From Candidatus Wallbacteria bacterium (GTDB taxonomy: Bacteria > Muiribacteriota > JAQTZZ01): 34,542 nucleotides of DNA. The notes beneath the pieces were generated by a model. That model was not told where the DNA came from. It saw only the letters and a list, made by a program, of their open reading frames with translations, and did not search any database. Shown here piece by piece: positions 1-7,388 of the stretch. Position 1 is the first letter of the stretch; every line of letters starts with the position of its first letter. A program made the translations under genes and the position numbers. Location: assembly GCA_028687545.1 (NCBI GenBank), contig JAQTZZ010000041.1, forward strand, positions 1 through 34,542, given 5' to 3'.

Positions 1-312
1 CGCTATAGTCCGGTCTTGAAAAAATACGTCCGTCTGGTGAACGATGCTGCCATTCTGGAATGCGACAATGTGGTCTTCCAGATGATCAAGTCGGATCGGG
101 AGCAGGAAAATTTCACTCCTTCTACAGTTGGATTCGGTTCCCTGCTTGCCTTCCGCGGCGGGGACACTGTCAAGGGCGTCTGGCTCAAGGAAAATTCGGA
201 GACTCCAGTCAAATTTTATGATGCCAACGGCGACCTGCTGGAACTGAACCAGGGCTCGACCTGGATTGAGGTTCTCCCCGAGGAAATGGGCGTAGACTAT
301 CACACTTATTAG
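1..312 (+). CDS. DUF3048 (YerB-like) protein, C-terminal fragment
   Basis: The reading frame is open to the left edge, so the gene starts outside the window; about 103 residues are visible. The tail holds the pattern I associate with the C-terminal half of the DUF3048/YerB lipoprotein family: a strand ending in VVFQMIKSD, a Gly-rich GFGSLLAFRGGDTVKGVW segment, then PVKFYDANGDLLELNQGSTWIEVLP. That last block (FYD..G..L.LN.G.TWI.V.P) is the strongest resemblance. Members are usually cell-envelope proteins of unknown function; the signal peptide would lie outside the window. A TTG at position 16 is not a credible start because the frame continues upstream. The call rests on memory of the family pattern and not on a search. 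Confidence 0.6.
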   Translation, partial: RYSPVLKKYVRLVNDAAILECDNVVFQMIKSDREQENFTPSTVGFGSLLAFRGGDTVKGVWLKENSETPVKFYDANGDLLELNQGSTWIEVLPEEMGVDYHTY

Positions 313-553
313 GCCTGTTGAAGCAGAGAACTTATTCCTGCTCCGGTCGTTACGTCCTGCTAGCCGAAAAACCGGCAAGCAGGACTTCACTTATCTGCAG
401 GCTTGGACAGGATTCTGCCATGCACAAGGCCGGTAGCGACGCCTTTGAACTCCTTCGCAGGAACAAATTCTCTGCTCTTCAAATTTTTCCGAGTTTCAGT
501 TTTCGAACCTTTTGCTGTTTGCATAGTAATCCCTAATCAGATACATTGCTTCC
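313..553. other. intergenic stretch between DUF3048-like gene and era, with a hairpin
   Basis: No convincing gene lies here; the short open frames have no ribosome binding site and no recognisable protein. The one structured element is an inverted repeat at 354-385: an 8-bp stem (GTCCTGCT with AGCAGGAC), one mismatch, then a 4-bp inner stem (GCCG/CGGC) and a 6-nt A-rich loop. It sits about 40 bases after the upstream stop codon, but no T-run follows it, so it may be a weak or factor-dependent terminator. No Shine-Dalgarno sequence is visible just before era. Confidence 0.4.
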
Positions 554-1429
554 ATGAAAACAGCCTATGTCGCACTCTGCGGGTTGCCGAATTCAGGCAA
601 ATCCACTCTAATCAACCGCCTGGTCGGAGAACGGGTGGCGATCGTATCTCCGAAACCCCAGACCACCAGGAAAAAAATGATTTACCTTTGCACTGACAAG
701 GAGCGACAGCTGGTGCTGTTCGATACTCCGGGATTTTTCCCTGCTGAAAAGAATCAGCTCGATAAATTCCTGATTTCGCAGATCGATGCCGCGATTACAG
801 GCTGCGAACTGATAATTTTCATCACTGCCGCTGATGATGATTCAACTATTCCTCCGGAACTGACGGCTAGATGGAAGAAAAAACCGGTGGTCTGCGTCCT
901 CAACAAGATTGATCTGCTGGGCGGAGATTCCCTGGCCAGGCGGCAGCAGGAACTGGAAAGTAATGGACTTTTCAGGAAAGTCGTAGCTATGTCTGCATTG
1001 CGCGATCTGAGCCTGGACCATTTGTTTCCGGCTCTGGACGAATTTCTCAGCGAGACTGAAGAATACCTGTACGATCCCGAACTGATCTCTCTTGAACGCG
1101 AGCGGGACATCGTGGAAGAATTCATCCGCGAAGAACTCTATGAGAAGCTCTCAGATGAACTGCCCTATGCGTCAGGCGTGATTGTAGAGGAAATGAAGGA
1201 CCGGGAAAATGGCATGGTCTATGTGAAAGCCATCATCTACTGCGAAAAGAGCGGGCAGAAAGCCATCATCATCGGAAAAAACGGGGAAATGATCAGAAAA
1301 ATAGGCGGCTCAGCCAGAGTAAAGATCGAGAAATTTACAAACCGCAAGATCTTCCTCGACCTGCAGGTCAAAAACTACGACAACTGGCGCAAAAAAGAAT
1401 TCCTGCTGAAACAATTCGGATACAAGTAA
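554..1429 (+). CDS. era: GTPase Era
   Basis: Era is an essential GTPase that binds the 3' end of 16S rRNA and assists 30S subunit maturation. The 291 residues match the usual length of about 300. The G domain shows G1 GLPNSGKS (10-17), the G2 threonine in KPQTTRK (about 37-38), G3 DTPG (57-60), G4 NKID (117-120) and G5 SAL (147-149). The C-terminal KH domain carries AIIIGKNGEMIRKIG, the RNA-binding GXXG loop of Era, followed by a VKNYDNWRKKE tail typical of the family. The ATG at 554 gives the canonical short N-terminus, although no Shine-Dalgarno sequence precedes it. It stands alone: neighbours often linked to era, such as ybeY or recO, are not in the window. Identification is secure. Confidence 0.97.
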   Translation: MKTAYVALCGLPNSGKSTLINRLVGERVAIVSPKPQTTRKKMIYLCTDKERQLVLFDTPGFFPAEKNQLDKFLISQIDAAITGCELIIFITAADDDSTIPPELTARWKKKPVVCVLNKIDLLGGDSLARRQQELESNGLFRKVVAMSALRDLSLDHLFPALDEFLSETEEYLYDPELISLERERDIVEEFIREELYEKLSDELPYASGVIVEEMKDRENGMVYVKAIIYCEKSGQKAIIIGKNGEMIRKIGGSARVKIEKFTNRKIFLDLQVKNYDNWRKKEFLLKQFGYK

Positions 1430-1474
1430 GCTTCAAGATTCAATTCCCGCTGAAATTCAAATTTAGATGGGATT

Positions 1475-1542
1475 CCATTGAGCCTCTTACAAAATGTTAT
1501 TTACATTGCATTTTGGGTGGATATTTTGTTAGAGGCTCATGG
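1475..1542. repeat. imperfect palindromic repeat, copy 1
   Basis: A left arm GAGCCTCTTACAAAAT (1480-1495) is the reverse complement, with one mismatch, of the right arm ATTTTGTTAGAGGCTC (1523-1538). The arms are extended by CCAT (1475-1478) and ATGG (1539-1542), with one bulged T at 1479. The centre is 27 bases. A closely related palindrome sits at 28215-28274, so this is a dispersed element and not a one-off hairpin. It lies between era and the C11 protease promoter, and no T-run follows. Confidence 0.75.
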
Positions 1543-1570
1543 AGCACTAATCTTAAGACAAGTGTCTCCA

Positions 1571-1598
1571 TTGTTTTTCAGGTATTTCCGGGTATAAT
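1571..1598 (+). promoter_or_regulatory. sigma-70-type promoter for the C11 protease gene
   Basis: A perfect -10 box TATAAT (1593-1598) is preceded, after a 16-nt spacer, by TTGTTT (1571-1576). The predicted transcript would start near 1605, leaving a leader of about 25 nt with the ribosome binding site GGGGGAAG at 1620-1627. Confidence 0.6.
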
Positions 1599-1630
1599 AT
1601 TTATATGCAGTAATCAATAGGGGGAAGTTG

Positions 1631-3154
1631 ATGAAAAACTTTGCCGTTCTGGTGATGATCCTGGCAGCAGGTTTGTGCCTTTCAGCCGGGCAGGCCAAGT
1701 GGACCCTGATGTTTTACATGACCGCAGCTCCGGACATTGAAGACGAGATGGTCAACAATCTCACGGAACTGGCTTCAGTCGACGAGTCTTCAGACATGAA
1801 CGTGATCGTGGAAGCCGACTGGGTGAAGACTGATCCCTGCTCAGACAAGAAATATTATGTCCCTGATCCTTATGACACAGGTACCTCCAGATACCGAGTC
1901 AGTGAAAATTCAGTCAAGCTGATCAAACACCTTGGCGAACAGAACATGGGTGATGTGAATGTGCTGTCTGATTTTTTGACATACTGCAAAACAAATTATC
2001 CTGCCGACAAATACATACTCTTCATCTGCGGCCACGGCAGCGGCTGGGAGTCCTATTCTGACCTGGAACTGCCACTGGCAGCCGGCAAGGAAGTACCAGT
2101 TGTAACCAAGACTTCGAATACAGTACCTGTGGAAACGCTGGATTCAAGGGCCGTTTCATACGATGATCTGGAAGCTGATTCGATCACTATTCCTGAACTT
2201 AAGGCTGCCATCGAAAAATTCAACAAGGCTATCGGCAGAAAGATGAACATGGTTGTTTTTGACTCCTGCCTGCTGGAAAACATCGAAACATTATATGAAC
2301 TGAAAGATGTGGTGACTCTGATGATCGGATCAGAGGCCGGCGTGCTCACCAAAGGAGTGCAGTATACCTCTTTCCTATTGCCGATCAAGGATGATCCTAA
2401 TGTCGCCTGGCTTACTCTCTGCGACGAATACTGCCACGCTTACGTCGGCGGCGGATCATTCTATCAGACGCTTGTGAACATGTTCGGAGGCACTGTCTCC
2501 TCGACCTTCATCGCCAATCCCAAGACAATTGTGTCCAATCTCAACCGCCTGGTGGAAGAGCTGATGAAAGTTAAGGGCCAGATGTCGATTTATAGCCTGA
2601 CCGGATTCGGCGAAGTGGTGCGCTATTACGATGTCGAGCAGTTCTGCCTGCAGCTTGTAAACGGCAACATCAATTTCAAAAATGCTCCGAATTACGGAAC
2701 CATCAAGGAAATTGCGGGACAAATCTTGGATAATTTCAAGTCAGTTCGTGCGACACTATGGACTGTAGGAAAATATAACCGCCTGGGACTGGGAGGACTC
2801 GGCATCTGGTGGCCGGAGAAAGACCGCTACCAGCTGTACAGGGAGCAATTGAAAAACCTCAGTTTCGGCAAAGACTGCCTCTGGGACGAATTTTTAGACT
2901 GGTTCGTCCTCGGTACTGTCAGACATTCAGTACGCGACAAAGTCAAAGACCTTGGCGAGATCAACAATAGAATCCGTTACAATATCTTCGGGTATGCAGG
3001 AGACAGCCTGGACCAGGACCTGAATGCCAGGGAACAGGTGGTGGCTGAGCTTAAAATTCTGCTTCCTCACCTTGAACCTGCAATCAGGGCTGAAATAGCG
3101 GCAAAGATCAAAGATCAGGAAGGATACGAGGAAATCAGCAAGCTGCTTGAGTAA
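1631..3154 (+). CDS. exported clostripain-family (C11) cysteine protease
   Basis: This is a 507-residue protein of peptidase family C11 (clan CD, caspase-like fold), a family that typically cleaves after Arg or Lys. A signal peptide covers residues 1-22 (basic start, hydrophobic core, AGQA before Lys). The conserved WTLMFYMTA strand opens the catalytic domain. The catalytic pair is visible as His135 in FICGHGSGWE and Cys213 in MVVFDSCLLENIE. A possible TTG start 3 nt upstream was rejected, because the GGGGGAAG ribosome binding site at 1620-1627 is correctly spaced from the ATG at 1631. The gene has its own promoter and ends at a shared terminator, so it is probably monocistronic. The export signal implies action in the periplasm or outside the cell. 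The substrate is unknown. Confidence 0.9.
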   Translation: MKNFAVLVMILAAGLCLSAGQAKWTLMFYMTAAPDIEDEMVNNLTELASVDESSDMNVIVEADWVKTDPCSDKKYYVPDPYDTGTSRYRVSENSVKLIKHLGEQNMGDVNVLSDFLTYCKTNYPADKYILFICGHGSGWESYSDLELPLAAGKEVPVVTKTSNTVPVETLDSRAVSYDDLEADSITIPELKAAIEKFNKAIGRKMNMVVFDSCLLENIETLYELKDVVTLMIGSEAGVLTKGVQYTSFLLPIKDDPNVAWLTLCDEYCHAYVGGGSFYQTLVNMFGGTVSSTFIANPKTIVSNLNRLVEELMKVKGQMSIYSLTGFGEVVRYYDVEQFCLQLVNGNINFKNAPNYGTIKEIAGQILDNFKSVRATLWTVGKYNRLGLGGLGIWWPEKDRYQLYREQLKNLSFGKDCLWDEFLDWFVLGTVRHSVRDKVKDLGEINNRIRYNIFGYAGDSLDQDLNAREQVVAELKILLPHLEPAIRAEIAAKIKDQEGYEEISKLLE

Positions 3155-3173
3155 TGTAATATCTGATTGAAAT

Positions 3174-3208
3174 AAAAAAACAGTCCCCAGTGGGACTGTT
3201 TTTTTTTC
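3174..3208. terminator. bidirectional intrinsic terminator
   Basis: A 7-bp GC-rich stem (CAGTCCC 3181-3187 with GGGACTG 3192-3198) and a 4-nt loop are flanked by seven A on the left and ten T on the right. The structure therefore works on both strands. It sits between the convergent C11 protease gene and the small-ORF operon tail. Confidence 0.9.
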
Positions 3209-3227
3209 GATTGAGGTTTTCAGATAC

Positions 3228-3362
3228 TCAATTCTTGGTACTTTTCTTGTCCGGCTTCAGGACGAACTGCTGCAGCAGTTCTTTCTGCTTGGTGAAAAAC
3301 ACGATGCACTCGTCACACGGTACATCATTTCTACACCCTTCACACAAAATCTTTGAGATCAT
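3228..3362 (-). CDS. 44-aa four-cysteine putative zinc-binding small protein
   Basis: A short gene of 44 residues starts at ATG 3362 with a near-ideal ribosome binding site, AAGGAGGGG (3370-3378), 7 nt upstream. The N-terminal half carries two CxxC pairs (Cys7-Glu-Gly-Cys10 and Cys16-Asp-Glu-Cys19), a compact zinc-knuckle-like arrangement. It is followed by a Lys/Gln-rich helix (KQKELLQQFVLK) and a basic tail (KPDKKSTKN). It lies 25 nt after the 37-aa ORF on the same strand and ends 20 nt before the terminator. The ribosome binding site, Cys spacing and position argue that it is real. I do not recognise a family; nucleic-acid or protein binding is only a guess. Confidence 0.75.
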   Translation of the reverse strand: MISKILCEGCRNDVPCDECIVFFTKQKELLQQFVLKPDKKSTKN

Positions 3363-3387
3363 CGGTGTTCCCCTCCTTAATTGATTT

Positions 3388-3501
3388 CTATTCTATGATA
3401 TTGATCTCTTTCTTGATATTTTCCAGGCGATTGGCCACCTGCTTGAGGTGTGACAGAATTTCTATGAGTTTTTCTCTGATGTTATCATCTTTCTTGTCCA
3501 T
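3388..3501 (-). CDS. 37-aa charged helical small protein
   Basis: A 37-residue ORF starts at ATG 3501 with the ribosome binding site GAAAGGAGT (3509-3517), 7 nt upstream. The protein begins MDKKDDN and then forms one continuous amphipathic helix with regularly spaced Ile, Leu and Val (EKLIEILSHLKQVANRL), consistent with a small coiled coil. It has no Cys and no membrane segment. It precedes the 44-aa zinc-knuckle ORF by 25 nt, and both follow the HEAT-repeat gene on the same strand, so the pair probably forms the end of the pgk-tpiA-HEAT transcript or a separate unit started in the 125-nt gap at 3502-3626. No known family recognised. Confidence 0.65.
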   Translation of the reverse strand: MDKKDDNIREKLIEILSHLKQVANRLENIKKEINIIE

Positions 3502-3626
3502 TGCTGTGACTCCTTTCGTGGTTTGTAATTTTATCGGTAAAATTGAGGGTAAATTGAGATTGATGATCGAATCATAAGATTACTGCTATGCTGCAAGTGT
3601 TTTACAGGTTAGTAGGCTGGTTCCTC

Positions 3627-4667
3627 TTATCTTCTTAGATAGTGGAAAGCCCGCTTGAGCATGATCTTGAAGAATCCCCAGCGGTCTCCGGATTTCAGGC
3701 GTTCCTCGCCGATTTCACGGAGAATCTCATTGATCTCGTTCCAGGGAAGCCCGTCTTCCTCTTCGACTGATTTGACCAGTAAGGATACAGCCTCTCCATT
3801 GAATTTCAGGAAGCACTTTTTCACGTATACTTTTATAATGTCGTCGGGGTCCCCGAGATAAGGGATGATTTTTTCCAGATCTTCGAAGCGGATGATTTTC
3901 AGAAGTGATCTGCCGGCATTGAAGCGTACCAGTTCATCATCGTCCTTCATGAACTTGATGATCATGTCAACCGCTCCCGGAAAGTCGATCTCCCCGAGCA
4001 CATACAGGGCAGATGATTTCATCAGTGAATTATAGCTTTTGAGCATTTTCACGATGTGGGTTTCCAGGTTCTTTTCGCCCAGTTTCCATAGTGCTTTGAT
4101 CGCATTGGCCCGGACGCGGTTGTTTTCGTCGGCGAGCAGGGAGATGAATTCAGGAATCAGTTCCTTGACTCCGAAATTCTCCAGGGCTTCGATGGTGTTG
4201 GCGCGTACCCTGGCATCCGGGTCATCCAGAAACTGGATCAGTTTATCATGGTCTTCGTGACAGTCATTCCGGCCGACCAGGGAGATGATGAAAGATTTGA
4301 TCCTCGGACTCTGATCCTTGAGCAGGAAATCGTAAAAGAGAATGCATTTATCTTCCTTTTTCAGTTTGGAAAGCTGATTCAGGTAAAAAAGCTTTTCCTC
4401 TTCCTTGAATCCGGAATAAAGGGGGATGAAATCCTGGTATTTTTCGATCTGGAAGACATTGCCATTGAGAAGAGGGGAAATCTCGACTTCCTCCTCAAAC
4501 ATGAAACGCTCCCAGGAAGCGAAGTTATACTGCTCATAATTATTGAATTTCTTCTTGGCTGCATCCAGGGCTTCTTCCGTACTTTCGGCCCTGATCTCGT
4601 ATTCCACATAATACCGCTTGTTGCGGTTCTTGCTCTCGCGGTAGGGAATATTCACCAGAAAAAGCAT
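3627..4667 (-). CDS. HEAT-repeat protein
   Basis: The protein has 346 residues. After a β-rich, charged N-terminal domain of about 100 residues (YYVEYEIRAESTEEALDAAKKKF), it holds at least four or five HEAT or HEAT-like repeats from about residue 120 to 290. The clearest are DPDARVRANTIEALENFG and DENNRVRANAIKALWKLG, with the usual D..VR..A...L signature. There is no signal peptide, so it is probably a cytoplasmic scaffold or protein-binding module. The start ATG at 4667 lies 7 nt after the tpiA stop and has a GAGG site 5 nt upstream, so it is co-translated with the glycolytic genes. HEAT arrays alone do not show a function; a link to glycolysis is suggested only by position. Confidence 0.8.
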   Translation of the reverse strand: MLFLVNIPYRESKNRNKRYYVEYEIRAESTEEALDAAKKKFNNYEQYNFASWERFMFEEEVEISPLLNGNVFQIEKYQDFIPLYSGFKEEEKLFYLNQLSKLKKEDKCILFYDFLLKDQSPRIKSFIISLVGRNDCHEDHDKLIQFLDDPDARVRANTIEALENFGVKELIPEFISLLADENNRVRANAIKALWKLGEKNLETHIVKMLKSYNSLMKSSALYVLGEIDFPGAVDMIIKFMKDDDELVRFNAGRSLLKIIRFEDLEKIIPYLGDPDDIIKVYVKKCFLKFNGEAVSLLVKSVEEEDGLPWNEINEILREIGEERLKSGDRWGFFKIMLKRAFHYLRR

Positions 4668-4674
4668 AGATTCC

Positions 4675-5424
4675 TCAGTAATTGAGCAGTTTCAAGAATC
4701 CGTCGGGCTTGAGCGAAGCTCCGCCTACCAGTGCCCCGTCCACATTGGAACATTTCATGTATTCAGTGATGTTTTCCGGCTTCACGCTGCCGCCGTAAAG
4801 GATTCTGACTTTGTCTGCAGTTTCGCGGTTGTAAAGCCCTGCCAGGATGTCGCGGATCAGTTTGGAGACATCTTCGGCATCTTTAGCGCTCGCGTTCTTG
4901 CCTGTACCGATCGCCCAGACAGGTTCGTAGGCGATCACAATCTGTCCGATCTTATCTGCCGGGATGTTCTGGACGCCCTTTTCCAGCTGCAGATTGACGA
5001 CTTTTTCTGTGATGCCTGCTTCGCGTTCGTCCAGTTTTTCTCCGACGCAGAGTATCGGGATCAGGTCTTCGGCGATCACCTTGAGAGTTTTCCTGTTGAT
5101 CAGCTCATTGATCTCGCCCAGGACGTGCCGGCGCTCCGAATGACCGATGATCACATATTGAACGCCCAGTTCCTTGAGCATTCTGCAGGAAATTTCTCCG
5201 GTATATGCACCATTGTCCTGGTAATATACATTCTGGGCAGAGAGTCTGATCTCTGTTCCAGCAGTCCCTTCTTTCGCGGCAGCAAGCGAACAGAATGGAG
5301 GTGCGAGCACGACTTCGGCTGAATTCTTATTTTTATACGAAGCTTTAAAGGTCGAAAGAAACTCGGCAGTCTCCTTTGGCCCATTGTTCATTTTCCAGTT
5401 TCCTGCTATGATCGGTTTACGCAC
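4675..5424 (-). CDS. tpiA: triosephosphate isomerase
   Basis: The enzyme interconverts dihydroxyacetone phosphate and glyceraldehyde 3-phosphate in glycolysis. The 249 residues are typical. Signature elements are Asn9/Lys11 in AGNWKMN, catalytic His95 in IIGHSERR, catalytic Glu167 in AYEPVWAIGTG and the phosphate-binding LYGGSVKPEN and DGALVGGASL segments. I place the start at GTG 5424. An in-frame GTG at 5433 directly abuts the AAGGAGG site (5434-5440) and is too close to it, while 5424 has 9-nt spacing. The gene then overlaps the pgk stop by 8 nt (GTGCGTAA), with its ribosome binding site inside the last pgk codons, an arrangement that favours translational coupling. Confidence 0.96.
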   Translation of the reverse strand: MRKPIIAGNWKMNNGPKETAEFLSTFKASYKNKNSAEVVLAPPFCSLAAAKEGTAGTEIRLSAQNVYYQDNGAYTGEISCRMLKELGVQYVIIGHSERRHVLGEINELINRKTLKVIAEDLIPILCVGEKLDEREAGITEKVVNLQLEKGVQNIPADKIGQIVIAYEPVWAIGTGKNASAKDAEDVSKLIRDILAGLYNRETADKVRILYGGSVKPENITEYMKCSNVDGALVGGASLKPDGFLKLLNY

Positions 5425-6601
5425 TTTGCGCACCCTCCTTGATGATCAGTTTTTCAACGCCAGGCAGAGTTTTGCCTTCCAGAAGCTCCAGCGAGGCACC
5501 GCCGCCTGTGGAAACATGGTAGATCTTATCTTCGAGGCCTGCTTCCTTGATGGCTGAGGCTGAGTCTCCGCCGCCGACCACTACTTTGGCCTTGCAGGTG
5601 GAAAGGTATTTGGCGAGGTCGAATGTGCCTTTGGCGAATTTCTTGATCTCGAATACACCCATCGGGCCGTTCCAGATCACTGTCTTGGCGTGTGAAAGTT
5701 CATTCTGGAAGAGAGCCAGAGTCTTGGGACCTATGTCCAGGCCTTTCTGGCCGGCCTTGATTTCGAATCCAGTCTCTGTCTTGGCGTTTTCATTGACTTC
5801 TGAAGCGATGATATAGTCGACAGGGAAGACCAGCTTGCCTATGCCCTTTTCGATCAGTTTTTTCGCTGTCTCGATGAAATCGTCTTCCACAAGCGAGTCT
5901 CCTACTTTATATCCCTGGGCTTTGGCGAATGTGAAAGCCATCGCGCCGCCGATCAGGAGCTTGTCGACTTTGGGAAGCATGTTTTCGATCACCGGAATTT
6001 TACTGTAGACTTTGGCGCCTCCCAGCACTCCGACAAATGGCCGCTCAGGGTTCTGCATGATTCCGGCCAGGGCAGTGATCTCTTTTTCCATCAGGAATCC
6101 GGCATAGGAAGGGAGAAGATCCGCGATGCCGGCAGTGGAAGCATGGGCGCGATGGGCTGCGCCGAAAGCGTCATTCACATAGATCTCGCCGAGCTTCGCG
6201 AGCTTCTTGCAGAATTCCGGGTCATTCTTCTTTTCGCCCTTATGGAAGCGCACGTTCTCCAGCATGATCACATCGCCAGGCTTCATGGCATTGCAGGTTT
6301 TCTCCACATCTTCGCCGATGCAGTTGTCGAGTTTCCTGACCGGCCGGCGCAGCAGTTCAGAGAATTTTTTCGCGATGTGGTCCACCTTGAAATTCTGTAA
6401 ATCCTCTTCTTTGGGATCTCCGAAATGTGTCATGACTATAAGCTTAGCGCCTTTATCGAGAATGTACTTGATGGTAGGCAGTGCTTTCACGATCCGCGCG
6501 TCATCCGTGATGGTTGTACCCTTGCAGGGAACGTTGAAATCTACTCTCAGCAACACTTTCTTACCGTTAAGATCCGCGTTCTTGATGGTTCTGATCTGCA
6601 T
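5417..6601 (-). CDS. pgk: phosphoglycerate kinase
   Basis: The enzyme transfers phosphate between 1,3-bisphosphoglycerate and ADP, one of the two ATP-forming steps of glycolysis. The 394 residues match the family. Visible signatures are the N-terminal RVDFNVP, the substrate-binding THFGDP, MLENVRFHKGEKKNDP, the hinge segment VGVLGGAKVYSKI, the nucleotide-site WNGPMGVFE and the C-terminal VVGGGDSASAIKEAG and HVSTGGGASLELLEG. The start ATG at 6601 has a TGGAGG site 6 nt upstream. It heads the unit pgk-tpiA-HEAT, with two small ORFs further on. A perfect 12-bp palindrome lies between the probable promoter region and the ribosome binding site. gap is not here; it is 8 kb away in an unrelated operon. 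Confidence 0.97.
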   Translation of the reverse strand: MQIRTIKNADLNGKKVLLRVDFNVPCKGTTITDDARIVKALPTIKYILDKGAKLIVMTHFGDPKEEDLQNFKVDHIAKKFSELLRRPVRKLDNCIGEDVEKTCNAMKPGDVIMLENVRFHKGEKKNDPEFCKKLAKLGEIYVNDAFGAAHRAHASTAGIADLLPSYAGFLMEKEITALAGIMQNPERPFVGVLGGAKVYSKIPVIENMLPKVDKLLIGGAMAFTFAKAQGYKVGDSLVEDDFIETAKKLIEKGIGKLVFPVDYIIASEVNENAKTETGFEIKAGQKGLDIGPKTLALFQNELSHAKTVIWNGPMGVFEIKKFAKGTFDLAKYLSTCKAKVVVGGGDSASAIKEAGLEDKIYHVSTGGGASLELLEGKTLPGVEKLIIKEGAQSA

Positions 6602-6625
6602 TATTTATCCTCCATTAACCAATGA

Positions 6626-6637
6626 CCGGAATTCCGG
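6626..6637. promoter_or_regulatory. 12-bp perfect palindrome in the pgk leader
   Basis: CCGGAATTCCGG is a perfect dyad about 25 nt upstream of the pgk start, just before its ribosome binding site. It could be an operator or a short leader hairpin. No clear -35/-10 pair was found next to it, and 12-bp palindromes can arise by chance. Confidence 0.25.
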
Positions 6638-6780
6638 CCAGATAATTTTTCAATATGATAATACAGAGCCTGTTTTCTTTCCAGTACTCCAGTGGTAACA
6701 GGTTATGGGAAACAGGCAATAGGCATTGGGTTTAGATAGGGTGCCTTCCGGAACTGATAAAACTGAATCCGCGACCATTC

Positions 6781-6840
6781 CCAACCACAAAGTCAGTCCC
6801 CGCCGCCCGTTGACAGATCTTCAGATTTCCCCGAGTCTCC
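6781..6840 (+). repeat. direct repeat A, left flank of toxin-antitoxin module 1
   Basis: This 60-base segment matches 7389-7449 in the same orientation. The first 40 positions agree at about 34, sharing blocks such as CCACAA, TCCCCGCCGCCC and AGATC; the last 20 match with one gap (CCCCGA.TCTCC). It ends 5 bases before the promoter of the antitoxin gene. Confidence 0.7.
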
Positions 6841-6845
6841 AGATT

Positions 6846-6874
6846 TTGACAAGTGGCAGGATTATTCATAGAAT
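6846..6874 (+). promoter_or_regulatory. consensus promoter of toxin-antitoxin module 1
   Basis: A perfect -35 TTGACA (6846-6851), a 17-nt spacer and -10 TAGAAT (6869-6874) give the best sigma-70-type promoter in the window. The predicted start, near 6881, leaves a short leader with AGGA before the ATG at 6895. It rules out the longer GTG-initiated reading at 6853, which would lie inside the spacer. Confidence 0.8.
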
Positions 6875-6894
6875 TAAAGAAAACAGGATTGATC

Positions 6895-7101
6895 ATGAAA
6901 ACCTGCCGCAAAGTTTCTGACCTGACAGTTGATGAATTCAAAATTCTTGTGCATGACATCATCGCAGAAGACCTTAGTGCCTGGAAAGAATCTTTCGAGA
7001 TCATGGCCAATGCAGCTTTAATGGAAAAGGTGGAAAAAGCCGATCAGGACTGGAAAACACAGAAAAAGGGGTCCTACAAATCGTGGGAGAGTATAAGGTA
7101 A
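6895..7101 (+). CDS. antitoxin of a RelE/ParE-type module
   Basis: A 68-residue acidic, helical protein is encoded directly upstream of a RelE/ParE-fold toxin, with a 19-nt overlap. It starts MKTCRKVSDLTVDEFK and ends with a charged tail (KADQDWKTQKKGSYKSWESIR). DLTVDEFKILVHDIIAEDL resembles the antitoxin segments that precede a toxin-wrapping helix in RelB/ParD-like partners. I see no clear ribbon-helix-helix or HTH DNA-binding motif. The ATG at 6895 is chosen because the consensus promoter at 6846-6874 covers the alternative GTG and because an AGGA site lies just upstream. The role as antitoxin is inferred from gene order, size and overlap. Confidence 0.75.
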   Translation: MKTCRKVSDLTVDEFKILVHDIIAEDLSAWKESFEIMANAALMEKVEKADQDWKTQKKGSYKSWESIR

Positions 7102-7352
7102 TTCTCCACAGGGACGCAGCCAGATTTTATCAAAAAGCCAATCAGAAGCTGCAGAGCAGAATCGCCGGAGCCATTGACTGTATCTCAGATTATCCTCAAA
7201 CTGATTCAAATTTCAGGAAACTGCACGGGAAACTGGCGCACCTGTTCAGATACAGAACAGGTAACATCAGGCTGTTGTTTGAAATTCATGAAGATATCAA
7301 AACCATCAGGATCGTCACGATCGATTACCGCGGCAGTGTTTACAAGGATTAA
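7083..7352 (+). CDS. RelE/ParE superfamily toxin
   Basis: The 89-residue protein has the small RelE/ParE fold pattern: an N-terminal strand and helix YKVILHRDAARFYQKANQKLQSRI, a helix ending in ISDYPQTD, the segment FRKLHGKLAHLFRYRTGNIRLLFEI, and terminal strands IKTIRIVTIDYRGSVYKD. The K-L-x-G...FRYRTGNIRLLFEI block with its Arg residues is diagnostic of the family, which contains ribosome-dependent mRNA endonucleases (RelE) and gyrase poisons (ParE); which activity applies here cannot be told. It starts with GTG at 7083, overlapping the antitoxin stop by 19 nt, which fits coupled synthesis. The pair is bounded by direct repeats at 6781-6840 and 7389-7449. Confidence 0.88.
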   Translation: MGEYKVILHRDAARFYQKANQKLQSRIAGAIDCISDYPQTDSNFRKLHGKLAHLFRYRTGNIRLLFEIHEDIKTIRIVTIDYRGSVYKD

Positions 7353-7388
7353 GTTTTCCAGCAAGTGGCATGTAAATCGCCTCTCCGC

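Noticed and set aside
318-536. 72-residue open frame after the DUF3048-like gene
   Set aside because: No ribosome binding site, no recognisable protein pattern, and it contains a 32-bp hairpin; treated as noncoding.
6853-6894. GTG start adding 14 residues to the antitoxin
   Set aside because: The codons fall in the spacer of a consensus TTGACA-17-TAGAAT promoter, so they would not be transcribed in full.
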